From Paenibacillus piscarius (GTDB lineage: Bacteria > Bacillota > Bacilli > Paenibacillales > Paenibacillaceae), in NCBI RefSeq assembly GCF_022234545.1, contig NZ_JAIEUI010000015.1, forward strand, positions 124,001 through 188,000: 64,000 nucleotides of DNA. The letters run 5' to 3'. This document shows, piece after piece, positions 28,212-37,039 of the stretch. The notes below the pieces were generated by a model. That model saw only the letters and a program-made list of their open reading frames with translations, was not told the origin of the DNA and ran no database searches. Within the stretch, counting starts at the first letter, position 1. Every line of letters begins with the position of its first letter. Both the position numbers and the translations under genes were made by a program.

Positions 28212-28286
28212 TCGGAGTAACAGGATTTGAACCTGCGACCTCACCCACCCCAAGGGTGCGCGCTACCAGGCTGCGCTATACCCCGA
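28212..28286 (-). tRNA. tRNA-Pro (anticodon GGG)
   Basis: A 75-nt cloverleaf on the minus strand. The acceptor arms TCGGGGT and ACTCCGA pair with one G-U. The D-loop has AGCCTGGTAGCGC; the T-arm is GCAGGTTCAAATCCTG. The anticodon stem CACCC / GGGTG encloses the loop TTGGGGT, giving anticodon GGG. The 3' CCA is not encoded. Confidence 0.95.
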
Positions 28287-28463
28287 CAATAAGATGAACC
28301 ACCGCATCCCTTCGAAATAACATACGTCCGCACAAGACAGAATATTCCGGGAAACGGTTACTTTTTATGTATAGTTATAATATACCTCAGATTCGCTTCC
28401 GTTTCAAATCAAGTGCTAGAATAATTTGCTAGAATGTTTTTCAAGAATATTGTTAAAATTCAA

Positions 28464-28657
28464 TGGATATTCCCCGCAAGCTATGCTATACTCTTGGCAC
28501 AAGGAAAGGAGGTGCGTTCACATCAAGCATGACATGCTGAACGTATCCCTTACCCGGACCAACGGCTGAACCTCTTAGCCTTGGTGGCGCGGGATACGGA
28601 TCAAAGTTACAAGTTAGCGCCTCGGGTAGAAAGACCGTCTTCGGACGGTCTTTTTTT
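28464..28657 (+). ncRNA. Candidate structured small RNA with its own promoter and terminator
   Basis: Promoter: TGGATA (28464-28469), 17-bp spacer, TATACT (28487-28492) with an extended TG. The predicted RNA from about 28499 has: helix GTATCCC (28543-28549) / GGGATAC (28591-28597); inside it a 9-bp hairpin ACCAA-C-GGCT / AGCC-TTGGT with loop GAACCTCTT; TACCCG (28551-28556) pairing with CGGGTA (28623-28628); and GGCGC (28586-28590) with GCGCC (28617-28621). The last two cross the first helix, so a pseudoknot is implied. A perfect terminator (GACCGTC / GACGGTC, seven T) ends it. No gene lies downstream on this strand. A short frame from an ATG at about 28534 encodes only 11 residues. Confidence 0.55.
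28631..28657 (+). terminator. Terminator of the candidate small RNA
   Basis: AAGACCGTC / GACGGTCTT with loop TTCG, then seven T residues. Confidence 0.95.
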
Positions 28658-28714
28658 GTTTGCTTACTTTTGTTTGCTTACTTGTGCATATACATGAAGT
28701 AATGAATAAATAAT

Positions 28715-28762
28715 AACCGCCTGAGCGAGAGGGACCTTAAGTCCTTCTGCGCTCAGGCGGTT
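28715..28762 (-). terminator. Large hairpin terminator
   Basis: AACCGCCTGAGCG / CGCTCAGGCGGTT, a 13-bp perfect stem with a structured loop. On the minus strand a T-rich tail follows, so it probably ends the transcript of the short gene at 28801. Confidence 0.75.
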
Positions 28763-28800
28763 ACTGGTGGAATCTGCTGTATGGCCGGGGCTATATTTAA

Positions 28801-28929
28801 TTACGATTTGCGGTTCTTATAGAAATCGATAATATCACTAACGGTGCGGAGCGGCTCCGCCTCTTTGTTGTGGACTGTGTCCACGGCAGGCTTGAATGGT
28901 TCATGCGTATTCGTAGTCACTTCAGTCAT
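28801..28929 (-). CDS. Small protein of 39-42 residues
   Basis: The frame encodes a 42-residue hydrophilic peptide from ATG at 28929, or 39 residues from GTG at 28920. AAAGGA lies directly at the ATG but 9 nt before the GTG, which favours the GTG. The C-terminus LRTVSDIIDFYKNRKS looks like a helix ending in a basic tail. A terminator hairpin lies 38 bp downstream. No family recognised. Confidence 0.5.
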   Translation of the reverse strand: MTEVTTNTHEPFKPAVDTVHNKEAEPLRTVSDIIDFYKNRKS

Positions 28930-29106
28930 TCCTTTCGGTAGTTAAGCTAGCTGTATCTTAAGCTGCATCTATTCTTGCGGCGCCTCTATCTATTACCCTG
29001 GCATGAGGACGCCGACACATCTAGGCTCATTTTTTCTGGGTGCTTCTATTCTCTCGGCTTGCCCCTTCCATCGATTGATAGCCGTATACGGTTCCCGGCA
29101 CACAGC

Positions 29107-29147
29107 AAAAAACGCCTCCCTAACGTAATATACGTTAACAAGACGCT
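29107..29147 (-). terminator. Terminator of the trmD operon
   Basis: Long stem around TTAACGT / ACGTTA with outer GCGTC / GGCGT, followed on the minus strand by TTTTTT. It is about 30 bp past trmD. Confidence 0.8.
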
Positions 29148-29175
29148 GGTTATGACAACTATCGTGGCCCAAATT

Positions 29176-29988
29176 TTAATTGTTTTCCTTAGAGCTTGCC
29201 TGCTCCCGGAGCCGCTTCAGTGTTTGCTTGTCCTTCTCAGTCAGCACAGCCGTCTCCAGCAGATCCGGCCGGCGTTCCAGCGTACGCTGGAGTGCCTGCT
29301 CACGCCGCCAACCCTCAATATTGGCATGATGCCCGCTAAGCAGCATATCCGGCACCTTCCATCCCCGGAATTCCGCAGGGCGGGTGTAGTGCGGATACTC
29401 CAGCAGCCCCGTGCTGAAGGAGTCCGTCACTGCAGAGGTCTCGTTCCCGAGTGCCCCGGGCTGGAGCCGTACGACCGAATCTATTACCGTTAAGGCAGGA
29501 AGCTCTCCCCCGGTCAAGACATAGTCCCCGATCGACAGCTCATCTGTCACCAGATGCTCGCGGATGCGCTCATCGTAGCCCTCGTAATGTCCGCAGATGA
29601 AGATGAGATGCCGCTCCTGCGCCAGCTCCTCGGCAATCTGCTGATTATAGGTCTGGCCTTGGGGGCACATGAGGATGATGCGCGGTTTCACAGCGGTATT
29701 GTCTTCAGCAACATTACCCTCAGCAGCCCCTTCCTGCCTGCTGTCAGCGGCGCTCTGGGCCAGAACATGCTCTACCGCTGCGAAGATCGGATCAGGCTTC
29801 AGTACCATGCCTCCCCCGCCCCCATAAGGCGTATCATCCACACTGTTGTGCTTGTTCCCCGAGAAGTCACGGAAGTTAACGGCATTTAGCGTAACGATCC
29901 CCTTCTCCCGGGCCTTGCCGAGAATGCTGGTGCCGAACACGCCTTCACACATGTCCGGGAACAGCGTCAGCACATCAATCCGCATCAT
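29176..29988 (-). CDS. trmD: tRNA (guanine-37-N1) methyltransferase
   Basis: TrmD is the SPOUT-class enzyme making m1G37. [20 protein letters not shown] at the N-terminus and [15 protein letters not shown], part of the trefoil knot region, identify it. [19 protein letters not shown] is another family block. Length 270 is longer than usual because of an acidic insertion near residues 90-110 ([13 protein letters not shown]). It overlaps rimM by 4 bp. Confidence 0.97.
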   Translation of the reverse strand: MMRIDVLTLFPDMCEGVFGTSILGKAREKGIVTLNAVNFRDFSGNKHNSVDDTPYGGGGGMVLKPDPIFAAVEHVLAQSAADSRQEGAAEGNVAEDNTAVKPRIILMCPQGQTYNQQIAEELAQERHLIFICGHYEGYDERIREHLVTDELSIGDYVLTGGELPALTVIDSVVRLQPGALGNETSAVTDSFSTGLLEYPHYTRPAEFRGWKVPDMLLSGHHANIEGWRREQALQRTLERRPDLLETAVLTEKDKQTLKRLREQASSKENN

Positions 29989-30509
29989 GGAAGCAGCCCT
30001 TCCATAAGGTGGACAGTAATTCTTTTGGCGGCAATATCTACATCAAGCACGACATCGTTAATCACCGGAATCAGAATATCGGAGCCCTTGGCCGGCTTCA
30101 CGACCCAGACATCATTCGCCCCGGGCCGCAGAATCTCCTTGATCGTTCCCAAGGGCTGCTCTGGATTCTCATCGGTGTAGACCTCACAGCCCACGATCTG
30201 ATGGAAATAATATTCGTTCTCCGGCAGCTCCACCAGGTCCTCCGCCGGCACCTTCAGCATACTGCCTTTGTATTTCTCAACCTCGTTGATATTGGTATAC
30301 CCTTTAAGCTTCGCGATATACATCCCTTTATGCTCGCGGGCCGACTCGATCGTGACCTCGAATTTCGGGCTTCCGTCGGCCGGAATCAGCAGCAGCTTCT
30401 TGCCGGGGGCAAAGCGCACTTCCGGGAAATCGGTGTGGGACAGAATTTTGATCTCCCCGCGGACTCCATGGGTATTCACCAGCCTGCCTACCGTTAGCTC
30501 TTCCGTCAT
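29985..30509 (-). CDS. rimM: Ribosome maturation factor RimM
   Basis: RimM assists 30S head assembly near S19. [20 protein letters not shown] is the N-terminal signature; the C-terminal PRC-barrel follows with [24 protein letters not shown] lies before the ATG at 30509. A longer frame to 30614 has no binding site and is unlike the family. Length 174 is normal. Confidence 0.96.
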   Translation of the reverse strand: MTEELTVGRLVNTHGVRGEIKILSHTDFPEVRFAPGKKLLLIPADGSPKFEVTIESAREHKGMYIAKLKGYTNINEVEKYKGSMLKVPAEDLVELPENEYYFHQIVGCEVYTDENPEQPLGTIKEILRPGANDVWVVKPAKGSDILIPVINDVVLDVDIAAKRITVHLMEGLLP

Positions 30510-30616
30510 AACTTCCTCTCCTTCTGCCGTTCTTATCGTGTGCAACCTATAAATTCTTATATTTTCAACAAAAAGGAGCCGGGATATACTATCCCTAGCC
30601 CCTCTTGTGCGCATCC

Positions 30617-30847
30617 TTAAGATAAAATATCCACGGTAACGCGTTTATCGCTCTTGACTGCTGCCGATGTGACTACGGTACGAAGCGCTTTGGCGATCCG
30701 CCCCTGCTTGCCGATGACCTTGCCGACATCATCAGGATGTACGGAAAGCTCATAGACAATCAGGTGATCCTTCTCCACGGTCCGCACAGCCACATCCTCC
30801 GGATGATCCACTAAAGCCTTAGCAATAACGCCAACTAATTCTTCCAT
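30617..30847 (-). CDS. khpA: KH-domain RNA-binding protein KhpA (YlqC)
   Basis: A 76-residue single KH-domain protein. The RNA-contacting GxxG loop is in VIGKQGRIAKALRTVV. It is usually a partner of KhpB/Jag in post-transcriptional control and cell-wall growth. The gene lies between rpsP and rimM. The ylqD gene found here in B. subtilis is missing. Confidence 0.95.
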   Translation of the reverse strand: MEELVGVIAKALVDHPEDVAVRTVEKDHLIVYELSVHPDDVGKVIGKQGRIAKALRTVVTSAAVKSDKRVTVDILS

Positions 30848-30869
30848 AGAGGACCCTCGCAATCAGTCA

Positions 30870-31142
30870 TTATTTCTGTAGCTTTGACTCATGGAACTTC
30901 TTCATCACGCCAGCCTTGGAAAGCAGGTTGCGGACGGTATCAGATGCCTGGGCACCTGTCTGAAGCCATTTAAGAGCCTTCTCTTCATCAATCTTAACGA
31001 CTGCTGGAACTTCAACCGGATTATAATAACCGATTTCCTCAATAAAACGACCGTCACGAGGGGACCGGGAATCGGAAACCACTACACGGTAGAAAGGCGC
31101 TTTATGTGCACCCATTCTTTTCAGACGAATACGTACTGCCAC
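30870..31142 (-). CDS. rpsP: 30S ribosomal protein S16
   Basis: S16 is an early-binding 30S protein. [20 protein letters not shown] and [14 protein letters not shown] are diagnostic. GTG start at 31142 with AAGGAGGTG upstream; a longer frame to 31280 is spurious. Length 90 is normal. Confidence 0.97.
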   Translation of the reverse strand: MAVRIRLKRMGAHKAPFYRVVVSDSRSPRDGRFIEEIGYYNPVEVPAVVKIDEEKALKWLQTGAQASDTVRNLLSKAGVMKKFHESKLQK

Positions 31143-31472
31143 GAAATTCACCTCCTTAGTAGAATATCGGAATATAGGGAATTGTTTAAAGATAAACCCT
31201 TTTTCCATCCCTCCCAAACCCTCCCTTCTCCAAGGGAGGGCCCCAAAGGGTTGCACCCTCTGGACACCTGCTAAGTGCAATTAGCGTAGGCGTTCAGACT
31301 TGCGGGACTTAGAGGGGGGTTGGTGAAGGACCGCTTTTCCTCCCTGCGGGATACGCTTGACGGCGATGTTCCCTGGATACGGGGGAAAGATTAAGGGCAA
31401 GATCAAAACCCTTTGATCTTCTGATGTTGTACTATGTCTGATCTTTAAAAACAAATGATTAAAAGATTAAGA
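31143..31472. other. 330-bp hairpin-rich intergenic stretch between ffh and rpsP
   Basis: No reading frame here looks like a gene. The sequence contains CCTCCCTT / AAGGGAGG near 31218-31241, AACCCTTT / AAAGGGTT around it, and a perfect hairpin AAGATCAAAA / TTTGATCTT at 31399-31420 that could end ffh transcripts (minus strand). The purine/pyrimidine-rich arms look like a dispersed intergenic repeat, which is inference from one copy. Confidence 0.4.
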
Positions 31473-32861
31473 TCAACGGAACGGGAACTTCATGCCGCCC
31501 TTACCGGCAAGGCCCTTCAGCTGCTTCATGGCGTTCTTCTTGCCGCCCTTGCCTCCGCCGCCCATCATGCCGGAGAACTGCTTCATCATCTTGCGCATCT
31601 CGTCGAATTGCTTGATGAGCCGGTTCACCTCAGCCACGTTGGTGCCGCTGCCTGCAGCGATACGCTTGCGGCGGTTATGGTTAATGATCTCAGGCTGGGC
31701 TTTCTCAGCCTTGGTCATGGAATGAACAATGGCTTCGACACGGCCCATCTGCTTATCGTCGACCTTCAGATCCTTCATACCCTTGGCCTTATTCATGCCG
31801 GGCAGCATATCAAGGATCTGATCGATCGGGCCAAGCTTCTTGACCTGGTCCATCTGCTCCAGGAAGTCATCGAACGTAAATTCCGCATTGCGCATCTTAC
31901 GTTCCATTTCCTTCGCTTTCTCGGTGTCGATGTTGGCCTGGGCCTTCTCGATCAGGGAGAGCATGTCGCCCATGCCGAGAATCCGCGACGCCATCCGCTC
32001 CGGATGGAACGGCTCCAGTGCATCAATCTTCTCACCGAGCGCAGCGAACTTGATCGGGCAGCCGGTAACGGCCTTGACGGACAACGCGGCACCGCCGCGG
32101 GTGTCACCGTCAAGCTTCGTCAGCACTACACCGGTAAGCTCAAGCTGCTTATTGAAGCTGTCTGCCACATTCACGGCATCCTGACCGGTCATGGCATCCA
32201 CAACCAGCAGTACCTCATCAGGATTAGCTACAGCATGGATCTGCTTCAGCTCTTCCATCAGAGCTTCATCTATATGCAGGCGGCCTGCGGTATCGATAAG
32301 TACATAATCCAGGTTGTTGTCCTTCGCATGCTGAATCCCTTGTCTGGCGATCTCCACCGGACTTGTCTGATCCCCCAGCGAGAAGACCGGAACCTTAATC
32401 TGGTCGCCCAGCACCTGCAGCTGCTTGATCGCCGCAGGACGGTAGATGTCAGCCGCTACAAGCAGCGGGCGGTGATTGCCCTTCTGCAGCAGCTTCGCCA
32501 GCTTGCCGGAGGTGGTGGTCTTCCCTGCCCCCTGCAGACCCGTCATCATGATAACGGTCGGCGGCTTGTTCGCCTTCGCCAGCTTCGCCTGGCTGCCGCC
32601 CATCAGCTCGGTCAGTTCCTTATTCACAATGTCGATGATGACCATGCCCGGCGTGAAGCTGTCCATCACTTCCGTACCGACTGACTTCTCCTTCACCTTG
32701 GACACGAAGTCCTTGACGACCTTGAAGTTAACGTCAGCTTCCAGAAGGGCCAGCCGCACTTCGCGCATCGCTTCGTTGACATCATCTTCGGATACTTTGC
32801 CCTTGCCGCGCAGCTTGTTGAACACATTCTGCAATCTTCCGGTTAACCCTTCAAATGCCAT
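31473..32861 (-). CDS. ffh: Signal recognition particle protein Ffh (SRP54)
   Basis: Ffh is the GTPase that binds signal peptides with the SRP RNA. The NG domain has GLQGAGKTTTSGKLA near residues 106-120 and DTAGRLHID; the C-terminal M domain is methionine- and glycine-rich (MMKQFSGMMGGGGKGG). Length 462 is normal. The gene follows ylxM. The SRP RNA gene itself is not in this window. Confidence 0.97.
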   Translation of the reverse strand: MAFEGLTGRLQNVFNKLRGKGKVSEDDVNEAMREVRLALLEADVNFKVVKDFVSKVKEKSVGTEVMDSFTPGMVIIDIVNKELTELMGGSQAKLAKANKPPTVIMMTGLQGAGKTTTSGKLAKLLQKGNHRPLLVAADIYRPAAIKQLQVLGDQIKVPVFSLGDQTSPVEIARQGIQHAKDNNLDYVLIDTAGRLHIDEALMEELKQIHAVANPDEVLLVVDAMTGQDAVNVADSFNKQLELTGVVLTKLDGDTRGGAALSVKAVTGCPIKFAALGEKIDALEPFHPERMASRILGMGDMLSLIEKAQANIDTEKAKEMERKMRNAEFTFDDFLEQMDQVKKLGPIDQILDMLPGMNKAKGMKDLKVDDKQMGRVEAIVHSMTKAEKAQPEIINHNRRKRIAAGSGTNVAEVNRLIKQFDEMRKMMKQFSGMMGGGGKGGKKNAMKQLKGLAGKGGMKFPFR

Positions 32862-32883
32862 AGGCGGCTCGCTCCCTTCAATG

Positions 32884-33240
32884 CTATTCTAACTTCTGCA
32901 GCCGGTCCAGGATGTCCATGAACCGCTGCTCAAATGCCTCAGGCAGCGTCCCATGGTCAGGCAGTCTGCGCAGTTCTTCAATATACTTGTTGCGGTCTTC
33001 ATGCTTGGACAGCAGTCCAAGCTTCTCTTCATAATTCTCCAGCACCTGCTCGGCCCGCTTGATATGCTCATACACGGCCTGGCGGCTGATTTCAAATTCC
33101 GCTGCAATCTCCCCCAGGGAGAAATCATCATGGAAATAATATTTGAGGAACGTCTGCTGCTTATCAGTAAGCAGCCGTTCGTAGAAAGCGAATAACAGGT
33201 TAATCCGGTTCGTCTTCTCGAGCCTATTCTCCTGACTCAT
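32884..33240 (-). CDS. ylxM: YlxM-type DNA-binding protein (UPF0122)
   Basis: A small HTH protein encoded beside ffh in Bacillales; it interacts with SRP components in streptococci. LFAFYERLLTDKQQTFLKYY and the helix-turn-helix around EIAAEFEISRQAVYEHIKR mark it. The start at 33240 follows AAGGGAG. Length 118 is normal. Confidence 0.95.
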   Translation of the reverse strand: MSQENRLEKTNRINLLFAFYERLLTDKQQTFLKYYFHDDFSLGEIAAEFEISRQAVYEHIKRAEQVLENYEEKLGLLSKHEDRNKYIEELRRLPDHGTLPEAFEQRFMDILDRLQKLE

Positions 33241-33308
33241 TAAGGGCACTCCCTTCGTCAAGGAAAAACACTTTACAGCTTCACAACGTCCCTTATGATA
33301 CCGAAAAC

Positions 33309-33348
33309 AAAGAAAGATGTCAAGCTTTTTTGCTTGTCATCTTTCTCT
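33309..33348. terminator. Palindromic terminator between ylxM and hemolysin III
   Basis: AGAAAGATG-T-CAAGC / GCTTG-T-CATCTTTCT, a long near-perfect palindrome with a T-rich centre. It probably ends the hemolysin III transcript on the minus strand. Confidence 0.75.
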
Positions 33349-33404
33349 GTGTTCCAAACGGGCGGTTCCACGCTGGAATACCGTCCTCTTTCATGTCTCT
33401 TTCC

Positions 33405-34052
33405 TTATTGAATCGGGGTAATATACAACAAAACAACGAAGAAGTGAAGCACTGTACCCGCGAGCACGAACAAATGCCAAATCGCATGATGATACGGGAA
33501 TCCCCGCCATACATAGAAGATTGTTCCCAATGTGTACAGGACTCCTCCGAGCACCAGCAGTGTAATACCGCCGCTGGCTACAGCCTGAGTCAAGGGCCCC
33601 CAGGCAATCACAATCATCCAGCCCATCGCAATGTAGAAGATGGTGGACATGAACAGGAATCTTTTGACGAAGAAAGCCTTGAATACAACCCCGAATACCG
33701 CGATTCCCCAGGCGATGCCGAACAGTGTCCAGCCCAGCGGCCCGCGGATGGCCACCAGCATGAATGGCGTATACGTGCCGGCGATAAACAAATAGATCGA
33801 AGAGTGATCCAGAAATTCAAAGAAATCCTTCGCCTTGCCTTCCTTGAGACTATGGACCATCGTTGAATTAAAATACAGCAGCAGCATCGTAGCGCCATAG
33901 ATCGAGAAGCTGACAACATGCCAGGCCGTGCCGTATAGAGCTGCAAATACGACCAGCAGCGCCAGTGCGGCGATACTTAACACAGCGCCAATTCCGTGCG
34001 TAACCGCATTCGCCACTTCTTCCCTGCGGCTGTAAGTGTGAGTGTTAGCCAT
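33405..34052 (-). CDS. Hemolysin III family membrane protein (PAQR-like)
   Basis: The protein has seven probable membrane segments and the family motifs EVANAVTHGIGAV, FNSTMVHSL and AIWHLFVLAGTVLHFF, with the conserved histidines that in PAQR receptors coordinate zinc. Substrate is not known. The 215-residue length is normal. It is the first gene after the ffh block. Confidence 0.93.
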   Translation of the reverse strand: MANTHTYSRREEVANAVTHGIGAVLSIAALALLVVFAALYGTAWHVVSFSIYGATMLLLYFNSTMVHSLKEGKAKDFFEFLDHSSIYLFIAGTYTPFMLVAIRGPLGWTLFGIAWGIAVFGVVFKAFFVKRFLFMSTIFYIAMGWMIVIAWGPLTQAVASGGITLLVLGGVLYTLGTIFYVWRGFPYHHAIWHLFVLAGTVLHFFVVLLYITPIQ

Positions 34053-34126
34053 ACCACAATTCCTTCCGTTAACGGTTTCCTTCTATTATAGCTGTTTCCC
34101 CGCCATCCTTCCAGCCACTGGTTATT

Positions 34127-35644
34127 CTACAGCTTGTAGAGCTCGGTATACTTCGCTTCCAGATAATCGGCCAGATAATCCGGGTTCAGCGGCTCGCCGG
34201 TCACCTGCTCAATGATCTGCGAAGGGGTCAGGCTCTGCCCGTAGCGGTATACCTTATCGGTTAGCCATTCCTTGATCGGCAGCAGGTTGCCTGCGGCAAT
34301 CAGCTCCTCGAACTCCGGCAGCTCCTTGCGCAGCGTATTCAGCATCTGGGCCGCGTACATGTTGCCAAGTGAATAGGAAGCGAAATAGCCGAAGTCGCCA
34401 CCGGACCAGTGGACATCCTGCAGCACGCCCAGCGCATCGGTCGGCGGCGTAATGCCAAGATACTCCTGGTACTTCGCGTTCCAGATCTTCGGCAGATCCT
34501 TCACTTCCAGTCCTTCGTTGAAGATCAGCTTCTCGATCTCATAGCGCACAATAATATGCAGGTTATACGTCAGCTCATCGGCTTCAATGCGGATGAAGGA
34601 ATTGCCCACACTGTTGATCGCCCGGTAAAAGTCCTCCATCGTTACCTCCGCAAGCTGCTCGGGGAAATGCTGCTGGAGATCACCGTAGTAACGCTGCCAG
34701 AACGCCCGGCTGCGGCCGATCATATTCTCCCACAGTCTGGACTGGGATTCATGAATTCCCATGGAAGCGCCCTGGGCCAGCGGTGTGCCGATCAGCTCTT
34801 CCCCGAAATTCTGCTCATACAGGGCATGTCCGCCCTCATGCAGCGAGCTGAAGATCGCGCTGGTCACATTGTCCAGCAGGTAGTTCGTTGTAATACGCAC
34901 ATCGCCGGGGTTCAGGCCCGTTGCGAACGGATGGACACTCTCATCCAGACGTCCCGCCTCGAAATCATAGCCCATCTGTTCCAGCATGAAGAGGCCGAAC
35001 TTCTCCTGCTGCTCCTTGGGGAAAATCTGGCTCAGGAACGCCGTATCCGGCTTGTTCGGCGACGCGCTGATTGCCTCAGCAAGCGGAACCAGACGGCTGC
35101 GGAGGCGGCTGAAGATATCGTCCACCTTATCCACCGTCAGATCCGGCTCATACATATCCAGCAGCGTGTCATAACGCGTACCCTTCACGCCCCAATAATC
35201 AATGAATTTCTGCTTAAGCTCAACAATTTTGCTGAGATATGGCTCGAAGGAAGCGAAATCGTCATTGTCCTTGGCTTCTTCCCAGATCGTCTGGGCATGA
35301 GCGGTCAGCACGGAATACTCCTCGAACGTTTTGGCGGGAATACTCTTGCTGCGCAGGTACTCCTTACGGGTATCCTTCACAATTTTGTTCTGATTGCTGT
35401 TCAACTGGCTCATGATCTCAGGACGGCTGAAGTATTCGGTGAATGCTCCCATTTCCTCCGATATCTCAAGCTTGAACGCCTCTGCGCTCAGCATCCCCAA
35501 TGTGGCCGAACGCATCTCAACGCCTTTACGCGGCGCACCGGTGCGCAGATCCCAGCCAAGAAGCCCAATCGCTTCATAATAGCCTTTGATTTTGGATAAT
35601 AGCTCACTGAATTTCTCCCACTCTTCCCGGACCTGCTGTTCCAT
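34127..35644 (-). CDS. Thermostable carboxypeptidase 1, M32 (Taq-like)
   Basis: M32 metallocarboxypeptidase. The zinc site is HEGGH at residues 269-273, with MGIHESQSRLWEN around 300 providing the downstream ligand. Length 505 is normal. It removes C-terminal residues from peptides in the cytosol. It is divergent from a carbonic anhydrase gene. Confidence 0.95.
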   Translation of the reverse strand: MEQQVREEWEKFSELLSKIKGYYEAIGLLGWDLRTGAPRKGVEMRSATLGMLSAEAFKLEISEEMGAFTEYFSRPEIMSQLNSNQNKIVKDTRKEYLRSKSIPAKTFEEYSVLTAHAQTIWEEAKDNDDFASFEPYLSKIVELKQKFIDYWGVKGTRYDTLLDMYEPDLTVDKVDDIFSRLRSRLVPLAEAISASPNKPDTAFLSQIFPKEQQEKFGLFMLEQMGYDFEAGRLDESVHPFATGLNPGDVRITTNYLLDNVTSAIFSSLHEGGHALYEQNFGEELIGTPLAQGASMGIHESQSRLWENMIGRSRAFWQRYYGDLQQHFPEQLAEVTMEDFYRAINSVGNSFIRIEADELTYNLHIIVRYEIEKLIFNEGLEVKDLPKIWNAKYQEYLGITPPTDALGVLQDVHWSGGDFGYFASYSLGNMYAAQMLNTLRKELPEFEELIAAGNLLPIKEWLTDKVYRYGQSLTPSQIIEQVTGEPLNPDYLADYLEAKYTELYKL

Positions 35645-35728
35645 GGATAAGCACCTGCCTTGTTAATTTTTTCTTCTCCTCTTGATGATACTTTTTATAA
35701 TATATATAATCAAATTCAGGCTGTACCT

Positions 35729-35742
35729 CTTCAAATTTGAAG
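35729..35742. promoter_or_regulatory. 14-bp perfect palindrome between carboxypeptidase and carbonic anhydrase genes
   Basis: CTTCAAATTTGAAG lies in the shared upstream region of the two divergent genes. Nearby AAGCGG / CCGCTT (35768-35784) is a second inverted repeat. Operator function is a guess. Confidence 0.3.
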
Positions 35743-35874
35743 TAGTAGGCGGTCTACAGAGCAGAAGCGGAAATACCGCTTATACTCATCATGATTACAG
35801 CACAGGAAGCTCTTTATGTTCGCCGCAAGACGCAGTACAATAAGTTACAGTTTAATTTGAGGAGGCGCATTGGT

Positions 35875-36453
35875 ATGAGTCAGATTACAGACATTTTGGA
35901 GTTCAATAAGCATTTTGTGGAGGAGAAGGCATATGAGAGTTATCTGACCAGCCGCTTCCCGGATAAGAAGATGCTGATCATCACTTGCATGGACACACGG
36001 CTTGTTGAGCTTCTCCCCAAGGCAATGAACTTCAAGAACGGTGATGTCAAAATCATCAAAAACGCCGGAGCCGTCATCTCCCAGCCGTTCGGGAGCGTGA
36101 TGCGCAGCGTTATGGTTGCGCTATACGAGCTGGATGCGGACGAGGTCATCGTCGTCGGGCACTATGAATGCGGTATGGCTTCGCTGAACGCCGACAAAAT
36201 GATTAATTCCATTAAGGAGCGCGGCGTGTCTGACGAAGTACTGAGCACGCTGGAGAATTCGGGCATTAAGCTGACGAAATGGCTCCGCGGGTTTGACAAC
36301 GTGGAGGAAGGGGTAATTCAGACTGTGGAGCTGATCAAGCGCCATCCCCTACTCCCACCGAACGTACCTATCCACGGCATGATCATCGATCCGGCTACCG
36401 GAGCGCTTGAGCTTGTCTCGGATGGATACGCCGACGTGAAGACAACTCCCTGA
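35875..36453 (+). CDS. Beta-class carbonic anhydrase
   Basis: Converts carbon dioxide to bicarbonate. Zinc ligands are Cys38 in TCMDTR, His96 and Cys99 in GHYECGM; the Asp40/Arg42 dyad is present. GAGGAGG lies before the ATG at 35875; a longer frame to 35791 is not supported. The 192-residue length is normal for bacterial beta enzymes. Confidence 0.93.
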   Translation: MSQITDILEFNKHFVEEKAYESYLTSRFPDKKMLIITCMDTRLVELLPKAMNFKNGDVKIIKNAGAVISQPFGSVMRSVMVALYELDADEVIVVGHYECGMASLNADKMINSIKERGVSDEVLSTLENSGIKLTKWLRGFDNVEEGVIQTVELIKRHPLLPPNVPIHGMIIDPATGALELVSDGYADVKTTP

Positions 36454-36466
36454 ATAACTGCTGCTT

Positions 36467-36494
36467 GCGCGGGTCCTGGACCTGCGCCTTTTTT
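36467..36494 (+). terminator. Terminator of the carbonic anhydrase gene
   Basis: GCGC-GGGTCC / GGACC-TGCGC hairpin followed by TTTTTT. Confidence 0.8.
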
Positions 36495-36600
36495 ATTAAC
36501 ATTTATGATTATTAAAATTGAAACCTTAGGCCTCCGCCTGCGTATTACCGGGGAACACCGGTAAGGTGTTACCATACTTCTAGGAGGTTCTCGTACTACA

Positions 36601-37038
36601 ATGAAACCAATGAAACGCGTATTGATGATCGTCATGGCCTTCACCCTGTTCTTCGTCACTGTCGCCCCTGACTTCGCAGATGCCCGCCGCGGCGGCGGAG
36701 GCTTCAAGTCCGGTACCCGGGGCTTCACCACCACCCCGAAGAAATCCACCACTGACAACGTGAAAAAAAGCGATAGCACCAAAAGCAGCACTGCCGGAAC
36801 AGCAGCCAACGCAAACCGCGGCTTCTTCAGCGGCGGCGGACTGATGAAAGGCCTGATGATCGGCGGAATCGCCGGCATGCTCTTCGGCGGAATGTTCGCC
36901 GGCATGGGCGCACTGGGGAATATCATCGGCTTCCTGATTAACATGATGGCCATCTACTTCGTCATTGTCCTGATCATGTCATTCTTCAAGCGCAGACAGG
37001 AACGCCGCAGACTGCAGGAAAGAGACGGACGTTACTAA
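36601..37038 (+). CDS. Exported Gly-rich membrane protein (Tim44-like N-terminal type)
   Basis: An N-terminal signal peptide (about 27 residues, cleaved near FADA) is followed by an ARRGGGG-type basic/glycine segment, a Ser/Thr/Lys-rich linker and two hydrophobic segments, ending in a highly charged KRRQERRRLQERDGRY tail. The start resembles Tim44-domain proteins of bacteria, but the Tim44 domain itself is missing. Length 145. AGGAGG lies upstream. The next gene begins one base later. Confidence 0.75.
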   Translation: MKPMKRVLMIVMAFTLFFVTVAPDFADARRGGGGFKSGTRGFTTTPKKSTTDNVKKSDSTKSSTAGTAANANRGFFSGGGLMKGLMIGGIAGMLFGGMFAGMGALGNIIGFLINMMAIYFVIVLIMSFFKRRQERRRLQERDGRY

Positions 37039-37039
37039 G

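Noticed and set aside
28053-28657. SRP RNA, 6S RNA or RNase P RNA near 28 kb
   Set aside because: I looked for the SRP tetraloop region (GGAAG), the RNase P motif GAGGAAAGTCC and the 6S bubble signature; none is present, so the segments are described as unknown RNA candidates only.
34409-35599. 396-codon plus-strand frame over the M32 carboxypeptidase
   Set aside because: Antisense shadow of a normal-length M32 gene with a perfect HEGGH motif.
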